DNA of 61,870 bases from contig JASANC010000300.1 of NCBI GenBank assembly GCA_030248135.1, positions 1 to 61,870 on the forward strand. Reading direction: 5' to 3'. The translations under genes and the position numbers were made by a program. Source of the stretch: Theristus sp. LFF4_11 (lineage: Eukaryota > Nematoda > Chromadorea > Monhysterida > Xyalidae). Of the stretch, positions 37,471 through 48,231 are shown in pieces (position 1 is the stretch's first letter; every line of letters begins with the position of its first letter). The notes below the pieces were generated by a model. It was given only the letters and a program-made list of their open reading frames with translations. It was not told the DNA's origin and did not search any database.

Positions 37471-39535
37471 AATTCAATGCGCTGATCACGGATTTTGGGT
37501 TAGTTTTCTTACGTGAGCAACTCTAGATGCTGAATCGTGACGATTTCGGGCGAATCGGCCGTCGAAATTGGCGAAATCGGTCCAGAAACGAAAAACAAGA
37601 AAAGATTGTTTTCCAGGGTAATTCAATGCGCTGATCACGGATTTTGGGTTAGTTTTCTTACGTGAGCAACTCTAGATACCGAATCGTGACGATTTCGGGC
37701 GAATCGGCCGTGGAAGTTGGCGAAATCGGTCCAGAAACGAAAAACAAGAAAAGGGTGTTTTCCAGGGTAATTCAATGCGCTGATCACGGATTTTGGGTTA
37801 GTTTTCTTATGTGAGCAACTCTAGATACCGAATCGTGACGATTTCGGGCGAATCGGCCGTCGAAATTGGCGAAATCGGTCCAGAAACGAAAAACAAGAAA
37901 ACGGTGTTTTCCAGAGTAATTCAATGCGCTGATCACGAATTTCGGGTTAGTTTTCTTACGTGAGCAACTCTAGATGCTGAATCGTGACGATTTCGGGCGA
38001 ATCGGCCGTGGAAGTTGGCGAAATCGGTCCAGAAACGAAAAACAAGAAAAGGGTGTTTTCCAGGGTAATTCAATGCGCTGATCACGAATTTTGGGTTAGT
38101 TTTTTATGCAAGCAACTCTGGATGCTGAATCGTGACGATGTCGGGCGAATCGGCCGTGGAAATCGGCGAAATCGGTCCAGAAACGAAAAACAAGAAAAAA
38201 ATGTTTTCCAGGGTAATTCAATGCGCTGATCACCGATATTGGGTTAGTTTTCTTACGTGAGCAACTGTTGATGCTGAATCGTGACGATTTCGGGCGAATC
38301 GGCCGTGGAAATCGGCGAAATCGGTCTAGAAACGAAAAACAAGAAAATAGTGTATCTCAGGGTAATTCAATGCGCTGATCATGGATTTTCGGTTAGTTTT
38401 CTTACGTGAGCAACTTTAGATGCTGAATCGTGACGATTTCGAGCGAATCGGTCGTTGAAATTGGCGAAATCGTTCTAGAAACGAAAAACAAGAAAATGGT
38501 GTTTTTCAGGGTAATTCAATGCGCTGATCACGGATTTTGGGTTAGCTTTATAAGTTGGCAACTTTAGATGCTGAATCGTGACGATTTCGGGCGAATCGGC
38601 CGCGGTAATTGGCGAAATCGGTCCAGAAACGAAAAACAAGAAAAGGGTGTTTTCAGGGTAATTCAATGCGCTGATCACGGATTTTGGGTTAGCTTTCTTA
38701 CGTGAGCAACTTTAGATGCTGAATCGTGACGATTTCGAGCGAATCGGTCGTTGAAATTGGCGAAATCGGTCTAGAAACGAAAAACAAGAAAATAGTGTAT
38801 TTCAGGGTAATTCAATGCGCTGATCACGGATTTTGGGCTAGTTTTTTATGTGAGCAACTTTAGATGTTGAATCTTGACGATTTCGGGCGAAACGGCCGTG
38901 GAAATTGGCGAAATCGGTTCAGAAATGAAAAACCAAAACAACGGTGTTTTCCATGGTAATTCAATGCGCTGATAACAGATTTTGGGTTAGTTTTTTTATG
39001 TGAGCAACTCTAGATACTGAATCGTGACGATTTCGGGCGAATCGGCCGTGGAAATTGGCGAAATCGGTCCAGAAACGAAAAACAAAAAAAACGGTGTTTT
39101 CCATGGTAATTCAATGCGCTGATCACGGATTCTGGGTTAGTTTTCTTGTGTGAGCAATTCTAGGTACTGAATCGTGACGATTTCTGGCGAATCGGCCGTG
39201 GAAATTGGCGAAATCGGTCCAAAAATGAAAAACAAGAAAACTGTGTTTTCCAGGGTAATTCAATGCGCTGATAACAGATTTTGGGTTAGTTTTCTTACGT
39301 GAGCAACTTTAGATACCGAATCGTGACGATTTCGGGCGAATCGGCCGTGGAAATTGGCGAAATCGGTCTAGAAACGAAAAACAAGAAAAGGGTGCTTTCC
39401 AGGGTAATTCAATGCGCTGATCACGGATTTTGGGTCAGTTTTCTTATGTGAGCAATTCTAGGTACTGAATCGTGACGATTTTGGGCGAATCGGCCGTAGA
39501 AATAGCATAGGCGAAATTGGCCTAAAAACGAAAAA
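37470..39535 (+). repeat. 149-bp satellite array 1 (about 14 units)
   Basis: A tandem repeat of period ~149. Each unit holds GGTAATTCAATGCGCTGATC, a variant of TTTTGGGTTAGTTTTCTTA, CTGAATCGTGACGATTTCGG, GCGAATCGGCCGTGGAA and GGCGAAATCGGTCCAGAAAC. Units differ from each other by a few per cent up to perhaps ten. The last unit breaks into GCATAGGCGAAAT, after which the tail of the composite element follows. Confidence 0.92.
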
Positions 39536-39629
39536 TGAAAAACCTGCGTTGTCCGGGGTTTAGAAGAATGTCTGACCAACGAATTGTGATTTTGGTCCGA
39601 CCTTCGGAGCTTATGTAAAAGTCAGAATA
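39536..39629 (+). repeat. Tail of composite element 1
   Basis: A unique stretch, GGGGTTTAGAAGAATGT to CTTATGTAAAAGTCAGAATA, that follows the satellite. It recurs with few changes at 43,079-43,155, after array 2. It ends exactly where the TIR element starts. Confidence 0.6.
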
Positions 39630-40598
39630 TTATCTAAAAATGCGGGAGACGCATATAAAAGGAGGAATATGGCCTTGTGTAAGCAGTGAAAGACTTGGCT
39701 CGACAACGCTTTTCAAGTCTCTGATGTGGTACACACGGATACAAGTACATAAGAGTCATATTTTTGCGCCGTTTATTCTTTATTTCGGTTGCAAGTGGCA
39801 ACCCTCGTACATTGTAGACAAATGAAACTTTCACATTCGCTTTTTTCTAGCATTTAGCGACCACTAAAACCACTAAAATAACGATCAGACTTTAGATCGC
39901 TGACACTGGTTTGCACAAAGTGTATCGCAGAGGCGTTGGGGAACGCAAGATTTCCTTCTGTGGCAATGACTCAGCGGTTTATCCTGTCACAAGAGTTTGG
40001 TAAAAGGGTGAAAATCAACGGAAGACAACACTTTTTGCACTGGTGCTGCTGTATGCACAGCGGTGCGTACAGTACGTTAGCAACAACAACAATTGTCACT
40101 CTAGTGGCCTGGTGGTAGTGCGTTAGACTAGTCTGTGCGCTCGGGGGATCGAGCCGGCGAGGGGTATGTAGGCACTTAATGACAGAGAAAACTCGATGGG
40201 CGCCCTACTCAATGGCGTTCTGTACGCTTCTCTGGGTTAGCCCTGGCTAAAAAACATCGCCTAAAAATCCCAACAAAACAACAACAACAACGATAAAGCT
40301 ACATGCAGCAATATTTTGCAATTTCTGATGTTTCTGTTTTTGCACAGAATTTACAGAGTTTCGCACATGGTGTGATTTTAGACAAAACTGAAGAGGACAA
40401 TTGAAAAATAACTTCAAAGTTTTTACGCTTTTCAGCAAGCTTTTAAACAACAAACGCGGCGCAAAAATATAACTCTTATGTACTTGTATCCGTGTGTACC
40501 ACATCAGAGACTTGAAAAGCGTTGTCGAGCCAAGTCTTTCACTGCTTACACAAGGCCATATTCCTCCTTTTATATGCGTCTCCCGCATTTTTAGATAA
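39630..40598. mobile_element. TIR element 1 (family Z), with nested SINE
   Basis: Inverted ends of ~140 bases. The left end starts TTATCTAAAAATGCGGGAG, then ACGCATATAAAAGGAGG and CTTGGCTCGACAACGCTTTT; the right end is the complement, ending CATTTTTAGATAA. The middle has no transposase. A SINE (40,095-40,292) interrupts it; the sister copy at 43,156-44,233 lacks that SINE and shows the empty site (TTAGCAACGATAAA). A TATAAAAGG word inside each terminus looks like a TATA box, but nothing shows it is used. Confidence 0.8.
40095..40292 (+). mobile_element. tRNA-derived SINE nested in TIR element 1
   Basis: GGCCTGGTGGTAGTGCGTTA, a shortened box-B region, AATGACAGAGAAAACTCGA, GGGTTAGCCCTGGCTAAAAA and an AACAACAAC tail. 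Its absence from the same site in TIR element 2 dates it after the two copies separated. Confidence 0.8.
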
Positions 40599-41288
40599 TC
40601 ATGCGGATGCGCGAGCGAGCGCAGCGAGCGGAGAGCGCATCACGCATTATATGGCTGAATATTCCCTCGCGCGCTTTTTTCAAATTTGCTCGCTGCCTCC
40701 AGCGAGCATAGTATAAGCCACAAACTTGGTTCTGTGCACACGAAACGAACACCCAAAGTTGTGCTTGGAGCCGCGAAAAAATTTTTATCCGACTATTGTT
40801 CATACGCTGTAGACACGAAAAACCTATTCTGAAATTTATGTTACTTATTTTCCTTGGTATTTTTTTTTCTGGTATGTAATCAACATGTGTTCGCCCTTTC
40901 AATTTTTACCTGCGACACTTTCGCAGTCGAACAAAAGTGTTCCCTGGGGTAATTTCACCCGGAGATTTTGAAAATTGGGTTAATTTTTTACCCAGACCCT
41001 GTTTTTGGGTAAAAATTGGGCATTTTTAATTGTTGGGAGGGTTTTCACCTGGTTTTAAGTGTTCGCCCTTTCAATTTTTAGCTGGGACACTTTCACAGTT
41101 GAACAAAATTTTTTCCTAGGGTAATTTCATCCGTAGATTCTGAAAATTTAGTTTATTTTTTTGCCCGGGCATTTTTTTGGGGTCAAAATTGTGCATTTTT
41201 TAAAGTTGGTAGCATTTTGACTGGGTATCAGTTTTTCACTCTTACAAATTTTGTCTGAGCTACGAAAAATAGGAGAAATGTTTAGTCC
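40599..41288 (+). mobile_element. GC-rich head of composite element 2
   Basis: Begins TCATGCGGATGCGCGAGCGA directly after the last base of TIR element 1 and follows the head at 36,771 base by base with few changes, including both GTGTTCGCCCTTTCAATTTT phrases. This abutment shows that head, satellite, tail and TIR element were duplicated in tandem as one ~3.7 kb block. Confidence 0.7.
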
Positions 41289-43065
41289 GTAGGAATTCAA
41301 TGCGCTGATCACGGATTTTGGGTTAGTTTTCTTACGTGAGCAACTCTAGATGCCGAATCGTGACGATATCGGGCGAATCGGCCGTGGAAATCGGCGAAAT
41401 CGGTCCACGAACGAAAAACAAGAAAAGGGTGTTTTCCAGGGTAATTCAATGCGCCGATCACGAATTTTAAGTTAGTTTTCTTACGTGAGCAACTCTAGAT
41501 GCTGAATCGTGACGATTTCGGGCGAATCGGCCGTGGAAATCGGCGAAATCGGTCCAGGAACGAAAAACAAGAAAAAAGTGTTTTCCAGGGTAATTCAATG
41601 CGCTGATCACGAATTTTGGGTTAGTTTTCTTACGTGAGCAACTCTAGATGCTGAATCGTGACGATTTCGGGCGAATCGGCCGTGGAAGTTGGCGAAATCG
41701 GTCCAGGAACGAAAAACAAGAAAAGGGTGTTTTCTAGGGTAATTCAATCCGCTGATCACAGATTTTGGGTTAGTTTTCTTACGTGAGCAACTCTAGATGC
41801 CGAATCGTGACGATATCGGGCGAATCGGCCGTGGAAATCGGCGAAATCGGTCCACGAACGAAAAACAAGAAAAGAGTGTTTTCCAGGGTAATTCAATGCG
41901 CCGATCACGAATTTTAAGTTAGTTTTCTTACGTGAGCAACTCTAGATGCTGAATCGTGACGATTTCGGGCGAATCGGCCGTGGAAATCGGCGAAATCGGT
42001 CCAGGAACGAAAAACAATAAAAAAGTGTTTTCCAGGGCAATTCAATGCGCTGATCACGAATTTTGGGTTAGTTTTCTTACGTGAGCAACTCTAGATGCTG
42101 AATCGTGACGATTTCGGGCGAATCGGCCGTGTAAGTTGGCGAAATCGGTCCAGGAACTAAAAACAAGAAAAGGGTGTTTTCCAGGGTAATTCAATGCGCT
42201 GATCACAAATTTTGGGTTAGTTTTTTTTATGTGAGCAACTGTAGATGCTGAATCGTGACGATTTCGGGCGAATCGGCCGTGGAAGTTGGCGAAATCGGTC
42301 CAGGAACGAAAAACAAGAAAGGGTTGTTTCCCTGGGTAATTCAATGCGCTGATCCCGGATTTTGGGTTAGTTTTTTATGTGAGCAACTCTAGATACTGAA
42401 TCGTGACGATTTCGGGCGAATCGGCCGTGGAAGTTGGCGAAATCGGTCCAGAAACGAAAAAGAAGAAAAGGGTGTTTTCCAGGGTAATTCAATGCGCTGA
42501 TCACGAATTTTGGGTTAGTTTTCTTACGTGAGCAACTCTAGATGCTGAATCGTGACGATTTCGGGCGAATCGGCCGTGGAAGTTGGCGAAATCGGTCCAG
42601 GAACGAAAAACAAGAAAAGGGTGTTTTCCAGGGTAATTCAATGCGCTGATCACGAATTTTGGGTTAGTTTTCTTACGTGAGCGACTCTAGATGCTGAATC
42701 GTGACGATTTCGGGCGAATCGGCCGTGGAAGTTGGCGACATCGGTCTAGAAACGAGAAACAAGAAAAGGTTGTTTTCCAGGGTAATTCAATGCGCTGATC
42801 ACGAATTTTGGATTAGTTTTTTTATGTGAGCAACTCTGGATGCTGAATCGTGACGATTTCGGGCGAATCGGCCGTTGAAATTGGCGAAATCGGTCTAGAA
42901 ACGAAAAACAAGAAAAGGTTGTTTTCCAGAGTAATTCAATGCACTGATCCCGGATTTTGGGTTGGTTTTTTTGTGAGCAACTCTAGATACTGAATCGTAA
43001 CGATTTCGAGCGAATCGGCCGTAGAAATAGCATAGGCGAAATCGGCCCAAAAAACGAAAAATGAA
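41288..43065 (+). repeat. 149-bp satellite array 2 (about 12 units), with 3-unit higher order
   Basis: Same 149-base unit as array 1. Units carrying GATGCCGAATCGTGACGATA with CCACGAACG occur at about 41,348 and 41,797. Each is followed by a unit with GCGCCGATCACGAATTTTAA and then one with GTGGAAGTTGG or GTGTAAGTTGG. This is a higher-order period of three units (~448 bases), copied once. Confidence 0.9.
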
Positions 43066-43155
43066 AACTCTGAGGTATTCGGGGTTTAGAAGAATGTGTG
43101 ACCAACGAGATGTGAATTTGGTTCGACCTTCGGGACTTATTTAAAAGTCAGAATA

Positions 43156-44233
43156 TTATCTAAAAATGCGGGAGACGCATATAAAAGGAGGAATATGGCT
43201 TTGTCTAAGCAGTGAGAGACTTGGCTCGACAACTCTTTTCAAGTCTCTGATGTGGTACACACGGATACAAGTACATAAGAGCCATATTTTTGCGCCGTTT
43301 ATTCACTATTTCGGTTGCACATGTATAATCTTTTCGTACGAAGGAGGCTTAGTAATGTTGAATGATGTGTGGAAAAGCCGCAGACTGAAAAAAATGTTTC
43401 GCGCCAGAGCGTAGTTCGAATATGAATTGAAATAAATTTTGTTTAGTGAAAAAACATTCTGACTGGTTTTTTCTCAATTTCTTGCACGAATCTGTCGTCA
43501 GAATACGTTAAGTTATTGCTCATTTAAAATTGCCGCGCAGCCATGAAACATTTTCTCTATCTGTGCGTGCAAACGCATATTGGGTCACGATTAATAAGAA
43601 AGATAATACTTTGTAGACAATTAAAACTTTTGCGGTATTTCGGGCATTTAGCGACCACTAAAACCACTAAAATAACGATCAGACTTCAGATCGCTGATAC
43701 TGGTTTGCCCAGGACAAAGTGTATCGCAGAGGCATTGGGGAACGCAAGGTCTCCTTCTGTGGCAAAGGCAAGGACTCACGGGACAGACAGTTTATCCTGC
43801 CACTAGAGTTTGGTAAAAAGGCTGAAAATCAACGGAAGATAACACCTTTTTGTCACTGATGCTGGTGTGTACACAGCGATGCGTACGTTAGCAACGATAA
43901 AACCACATGAAACAATGTTTTGCAGTCTCTGGTTTTTCTGTTTTTGCACAGAATTTACAGATTCTTGATTTACAGAAGTTCTGCACAGAATTTGCACAGA
44001 ATTTCGCACATGATGTGATTTCGGACTAAACTGGAAAGGACAGTTAAAAAATGATTTTAAAACTTTTTTACACTTTTCAGTAAAACAAACGCGGCGCAAA
44101 AATATAGCTTTTATGTACTTGTATCCGTGTGTACCACATCAGAGACTTGAAAAGAGTTGTCGAGCCAAGTCTCTCACTGCTTAGACAAAGCCATATTCCT
44201 CCTTTTATATGCGTCTCCCGCATTTTTAGATAA
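43156..44233. mobile_element. TIR element 2 (family Z)
   Basis: Same inverted ends as TIR element 1 (TTATCTAAAAATGCGGGAG to CATTTTTAGATAA). It has no SINE but contains a ~270-base segment (43,335-43,610) related to 30,835-31,095. Its right end lies immediately before the left arm of the SK inverted duplication. Confidence 0.8.
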
Positions 44234-44283
44234 TGTCAAAATTTTACACCGTTTCTAAAAAAACACCGAAAAATTTGTTGGTG

Positions 44284-44725
44284 TTACCGCATTACCCCCA
44301 TTTACCCCCCCCCCTTAATCCCCCCACCAATAAATCCCCACCCCCACGACAAGTTTCCGAATAATCCCCCCACAATTAATCCCTCATGGGGGATTATTGG
44401 AAACCTGTTTGAAACACATACCCAGCGAATTCAGTGGCTGGTTGCAGTGAAAATGATGAAATTGTGCTACCGGAGGCCCCAAATGGATGAGTTAATAATA
44501 ATTTCATTACAAAAGGTTGTTATAAAAGGAAATTTCTATGTATAGTAGAAGTTTCTGCGACTTTCTTGCCTGCCATGCAAGGTATTTTTGCCATTTTTCA
44601 ACAAACCCCCACCCCTAGAATTTGTTTATAAATAAAGCCCCCCCCCCCCACCAATAAACCCCCACCCCTAAAAGTCGCTGACGTATTAATCCCCCATGGG
44701 GGTTTATTGGGATTAATACGGTAAT
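44284..44725. mobile_element. C-rich MITE in SK intron 4
   Basis: Bounded by TTACCGCATTACCCCC and GGGATTAATACGGTAA, with repeated ATTAATCCCCC and CCAATAAACCCCCA words on both strands. It lies just upstream of exon 5; the mirror copy is at about 57,633-58,074. Confidence 0.55.
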
Positions 44726-44753
44726 AAGAAATTACTGCGAAAAAGTGTTACAG

Positions 44754-44824
44754 GAACCGGTCACTTCAGCTGGCCATATATCACTCAAGGCGCGTCATTT
44801 TTCCCGGAAGCGCAGCCAGTAAAG
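44754..44824 (+). CDS. KCNN: SK potassium channel exon 5 (S3-S4 linker), left arm
   Basis: 71 bases, acceptor GTGTTACAG, donor GTGAAA. It needs one base from the preceding exon (exon 4 supplies G) and ends in phase 0. The peptide TGHFSWPYI...QPVK corresponds to the extracellular loop between S3 and S4 in SK channels, where human SK2 has the GNYTFTW loop. On the plus strand there is no exon 4 upstream, so this copy lacks its 5' partners. The identical exon lies at 57,533-57,603 on the minus strand. Confidence 0.85.
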
Positions 44825-44921
44825 GTGAAAAAACTAAAAACTGAGCATGCTTTCCGAATTGAAAACGCAATATGTTAATTGAAGTAATAGGAGCAAACCT
44901 GTGCTTTACAATTCATGTCAG

Positions 44922-45011
44922 GTGCCTGTTGATGCAGTGCTCAGTGTGCCGATGTTCTTGCGCTCATATCTACTTTGCCGTTTTATGGTGTTACACAGCA
45001 GACAGTTCCAG
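44922..45011 (+). CDS. KCNN: SK potassium channel exon 6 (S4), left arm
   Basis: 90 bases, phase 0-0, 30 residues. It covers the S4 segment: DAVLSVPMFLRSYLLCRFM, which matches the SK2 pattern DIILSIPMFLRLYLIARVM with few basic residues, as expected for a voltage-insensitive channel. Acceptor CATGTCAG, donor GTGACC. Confidence 0.92.
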
Positions 45012-45152
45012 GTGACCGTGAACTTGTGATTCTTTACAGTTTCTTAAAAAGATTGTATAGTTTTTTATATTCGCAGTTTACGGTTCGCAAAATTGCTTTG
45101 CCTTTTTGGAATCAACAGCAACTGATCGAAACCAATTTTTAATTTTGTATAG

Positions 45153-45310
45153 GACGCTGCAACAAGAAGCATAGCGGCGTTGAACCGTATCTCAATGGAT
45201 TTCCGATTCGTTGTTAAGACAATGATGGCCGAACATCCACTTCGTGTTCTCGTTATCTTCACGGTCTCATATTGGGCCTGTATGTCGTGGATGTTCACGC
45301 AGTGCGAACG
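45153..45310 (+). CDS. KCNN: SK potassium channel exon 7 (S4-S5 linker and S5), left arm
   Basis: 158 bases, phase 0 to 2. ATRSIAALNRISMDFRFVVK matches the SK S4-S5 linker (S-x-x-R-S-I-x-A-L-N-x-I), which contacts calmodulin in gating. The following hydrophobic stretch with SYWACMSW is S5. Donor GTAAGT is perfect consensus. The mirror copy is at 57,047-57,204. Confidence 0.95.
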
Positions 45311-45560
45311 GTAAGTCAATGGTTAGCGCTGTTCAGCACAGTAAAACAAAAAGGTAAAAGCAAAAACTAATCGTGAAAATAAGAAACAATCAGCGTCGTA
45401 TATTTTGTTTTGTTTCTGCAAACAGTCCTATCAATCTTTTTGGTTTTGCAACTCAAAGGCAGACTTCGATAGGACTGAATACAAGACTGTTCAGTTGACC
45501 CAGTTGAACCTCAGGGAGTGTCACTTCACAGATTTTTCATTCCCGCGTTATGAATAAAAC

Positions 45561-47125
45561 TATAGTCGTCCTGGATAATTTGTAGTATTAGCTGATTGGC
45601 TGGCGGTTTTGCCTGAATGTCAAGTTCAAAAAAGAAATTTAATCTTTTTTTGGTTTTTTTGATTTTTGATGTGCGAGCATTTGTGAGGCAAATGGTCTTT
45701 TGCGGCCGAAGTATAGCGGCCTGAAGGATTGCGGCCTGGACGATAGCGGCCGGAGCATCGCGGCCTGGACAATCCCGGCCTGGAAGATTGCGGGCCGGGG
45801 CGATTGCGGGCTGGGAGGATTGCGGCCTGGGACAATTGCGGCGCGGGACGATTGTGGCCCATGAGTTGGGAAATTAATGTAAAACCTTGTTTCTGATTTG
45901 GGAGACGCAGCAAAATAAAAAGCAGCAGTTTTGATGGCGGAATTTTTGGTTTTGCAACGACGACGACGGCGGCGACCAGGATCCACTGTCCAGATCATAT
46001 TTCTCCTCTGCTCATCCTTGAAAATTTGTAAATGGCTGTGGAGCCAGTTTGACAGACATGGAACAGCAAAACTGATGCTTTTTATTTTTCTGTGCCTCCT
46101 AGATCAGAAACAAGGTTTTGCATTAATTTTCGAACTCAATTTCCAACTGTTCGCTTTCACAAAGGTGTGCGTTCGATTGCGGCCCATTAGATAGAGGCCG
46201 AAGCATTGCGACCGAAGCATCTCGGCCTGAAGGATAGCGGCCTGAAGGATCGCGGCCTAGGACGATTGCGGCATGAAGGATCGCGGCCTGAACGATTGCG
46301 GCCAGGGACGATTGCGGCCAGGGACGATTGCGGCCAGGGACGTTTGCGGCCAGAGACCATTGCGACCAGGGACGATTGCGGCCCACGAAATATTGGTGCT
46401 TTGTCATTGTCTTTGTCGCACGCAACTGGTTATATTATTCCTATTGTGTTATGCTCGCACACGAGTTTTCATTTTTTTTCCAAAAAAGTTGTCTTCTTGT
46501 TTATTGATTAGTAATTATTTTTTTCTTAGAACCCAAAATCGAAATTTTCCATTCTCAACTTTCCTTGTCGCCCAGCCCAGATAGAGATAGATTCGAAATT
46601 TTTTTTGGGGGGCAGCCCCCCCCCAGCCCCCAGAATTTGATCTGAAAAGGTGACAAAGCATGAAAACATCGTGGGCCGCAATCGTCCCGCGCCGCAATTG
46701 TCCCAGATCGCAATCCTCCCAGGCCGCAATCCTCCCAGGCCACAATCGTTCCGGGCCGCAATCTTCCAGGCCGCTATTGTCCAGGCCGCGATGCTCCGGC
46801 CGCTATCGTCCAGGCCGTTATACTTCGGCCGCAATCGTCCCGCGCCGCAATTGTCCCAGGCCGCAATTCTCCCAAGCCACAATCGCCCCGGGCCGCAATC
46901 TTCCAGGCCGCGATTGTCCAGGTCGCGATGCTCCGGCCGCTATAGTCCAGGCCACAATCCTTCAGGCCGCTATACTTCGGCCGCAAAAGACCATTTGCCT
47001 CACAAATGCTCGCACATCAAAAATCAAAAAAACCAAAAAAAGATTAAATTTCTTTTTTGAACTTGACATTCAGGCAAAACCACCAGCCAATCAGCTAATA
47101 CTACAAATTATCCAGGACGACTATA
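45561..47125. mobile_element. 1.56 kb inverted-repeat transposon in SK intron 7 (left arm)
   Basis: Starts TATAGTCGTCCTGGATAAT and ends with its complement ATTATCCAGGACGACTATA; the arms run ~130 bases beyond (GTAGTATTAGCTGATTGGCT and so on). It carries three blocks of GCGGCC-type minisatellite (45,700-45,860, 46,190-46,390, 46,670-46,985). A nested inverted pair lies around 45,870-45,945 and 46,055-46,130 (AAACCTTGTTTCTGAT). TA at both ends suggests a TA target. No transposase frame is believable; the long frames through it are rich in Arg-Pro-Gln-Ser and come from the minisatellite. Confidence 0.75.
45700..46985. repeat. GGCC minisatellite blocks, self-complementary
   Basis: A ~15-16-base unit, GCGGCCTGGGACGATT and variants, is tandemly repeated in three blocks. 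The first two run as GCGGCC-TGGACGAT; the third (46,670-46,985) is on the opposite strand (CAATCGTCCCAGGCCGC). The blocks can therefore pair with each other into a long hairpin. Confidence 0.75.
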
Positions 47126-47226
47126 GGTATCTATCTATCCACGCATTAGCATAAAGTCGCAAAACCAAAAAAACTATAATACTTTATTGCTGGTCTCGTT
47201 TATCAATCAAGCATGCTTGGTTGCAG

Positions 47227-47413
47227 ATACAACCAAATGCCGTTCTTAAACAACGATGCGGATCAACCAGACTCTGGCGAAAATGGATCAGCGTTGACGA
47301 CTTACCTGAATTCAATTTGGTTTGTCATTGTTACGTTCATGTCAATTGGCTACGGTGATGTTGTGCCGAGCACTTACTGCGGACGTACGCTCTCAATTCT
47401 TACGGGCATCGTG
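47227..47413 (+). CDS. KCNN: SK potassium channel exon 8 (pore and filter), left arm
   Basis: 187 bases, starting in phase 2 (one base completes an Arg codon with exon 7) and ending in phase 0. It contains an acidic, Asn-rich turret (NNDADQPDSGENG), the pore helix (SIWFVIVTFM), the K+ selectivity filter SIGYGDVVPSTYCG and the start of S6 (LSILTGIV). Human SK2 has SIGYGDMVPNTYCG here. It is the strongest family match in the window. Donor GTGAGT. An identical copy is at 54,933-55,119 on the minus strand. Confidence 0.98.
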
Positions 47414-47629
47414 GTGAGTAAACTTTTATTTCAGTTGAAAATCATTGCACATAAAGTTCTTTGTTGCGTTTCGTCAAGCTGACGATTAACGCGGCAAGTT
47501 GGTTCATTAAACAGATTAGCAAATAACCCGTGCCTACGGCACGGTTGTTGATAGATACAATTATTATTTTTCAAGTGGATTTTGGTCACGATCTGGACTA
47601 AAAATGCATTGCATTTTTAGTTTGAGCTA

Positions 47630-47894
47630 CAGTATGGCCGAATAAATGAGGCAGTGCATCAAGGCGGGATCACTCGCAGACTAGGAGTTGTCTTTTTCAA
47701 AAATGCCAACATAATTCGCAATCATGTGTGCAAGGGAGAAAGAATGAACAGAATAGCGCGGATAATCCATTAGTTTAAAAAAACGCGTCAAAATTGGCAC
47801 AAAATTTGGTTTCTGAACGTCTTTTTTCTTTCATTCAAAATTCGCGCGCTCCTTGCACCCTGAAAAAAGCTGCCATGTTTAATCGGCCATACCG
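47630..47894 (-). mobile_element. MITE (family X) in SK intron 8, left arm
   Basis: 265 bases, ends CAGTATGGCCGAATAAATGA and the near complement (GTTTAATCGGCCATACCG), flanked by TA on both sides. Further copies are at 50,621-50,885, 53,264-53,527 and 53,941-54,716 (the mirror copy, interrupted). The length and TA duplication point to a Tc1/mariner-mobilised MITE. Confidence 0.8.
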
Positions 47895-48231
47895 TACTTC
47901 AACCGACTTTCGTTGATTTACCATAGAAATAATCATTCATTTTTCTATGCCTTTATTTTTTTAAATCGTATCAATTTCAGTTTTTTTTAACCGTGCGTTT
48001 TTGTCAAGCAACGTGCGTTTGCTGACTTTATTGATGTCGATCATAACATGAATTCGTCACCCCAGAACTTATTGCTGTGTGGTTTGGTTAACACTGGTTT
48101 CAGCATCAATCAAAACCACAAATTCTTTTAAATTTGCCAATCATTTTGATAAGAACCTGTTTTTCAATTCACTGTAATATTCTTTGATTAGCAGCAAATA
48201 TGTACAACCATAGCAACATTCCCGTTTTTAG

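Larger units (their letters stand above)
44236..48054 (+). repeat. Left arm of a ~3.8 kb inverted duplication
   Basis: This segment matches the reverse complement of 53,781-58,121 nearly base for base over its whole length, including four SK exons, their introns and two transposons. The only large difference is a 508-base insertion in the right arm (54,178-54,685). Small differences include an 8-base gap near 45,430. The outer border (CAAAATTTTACACC at 44,237) and the inner border (AACATGAATT, ending 48,054) are sharp. Confidence 0.95.

Noticed and set aside
36771..39632. A confirmed Helitron
   Set aside because: The left border (A followed by TC) fits, but no CTRR end with a hairpin was found, so the class is left open.
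37470..43065. Satellite arrays as a CRISPR array
   Set aside because: The 149-base units are contiguous and similar throughout, with no short direct repeats separated by unique spacers, in a nuclear intron-rich genome.
45626..47154. Arg/Pro/Gln-rich open frames on both strands in SK intron 7 (and the mirror at 55,192-56,721)
   Set aside because: They follow the 15-16-base GGCC minisatellite, are open on both strands and lie inside a non-autonomous transposon.
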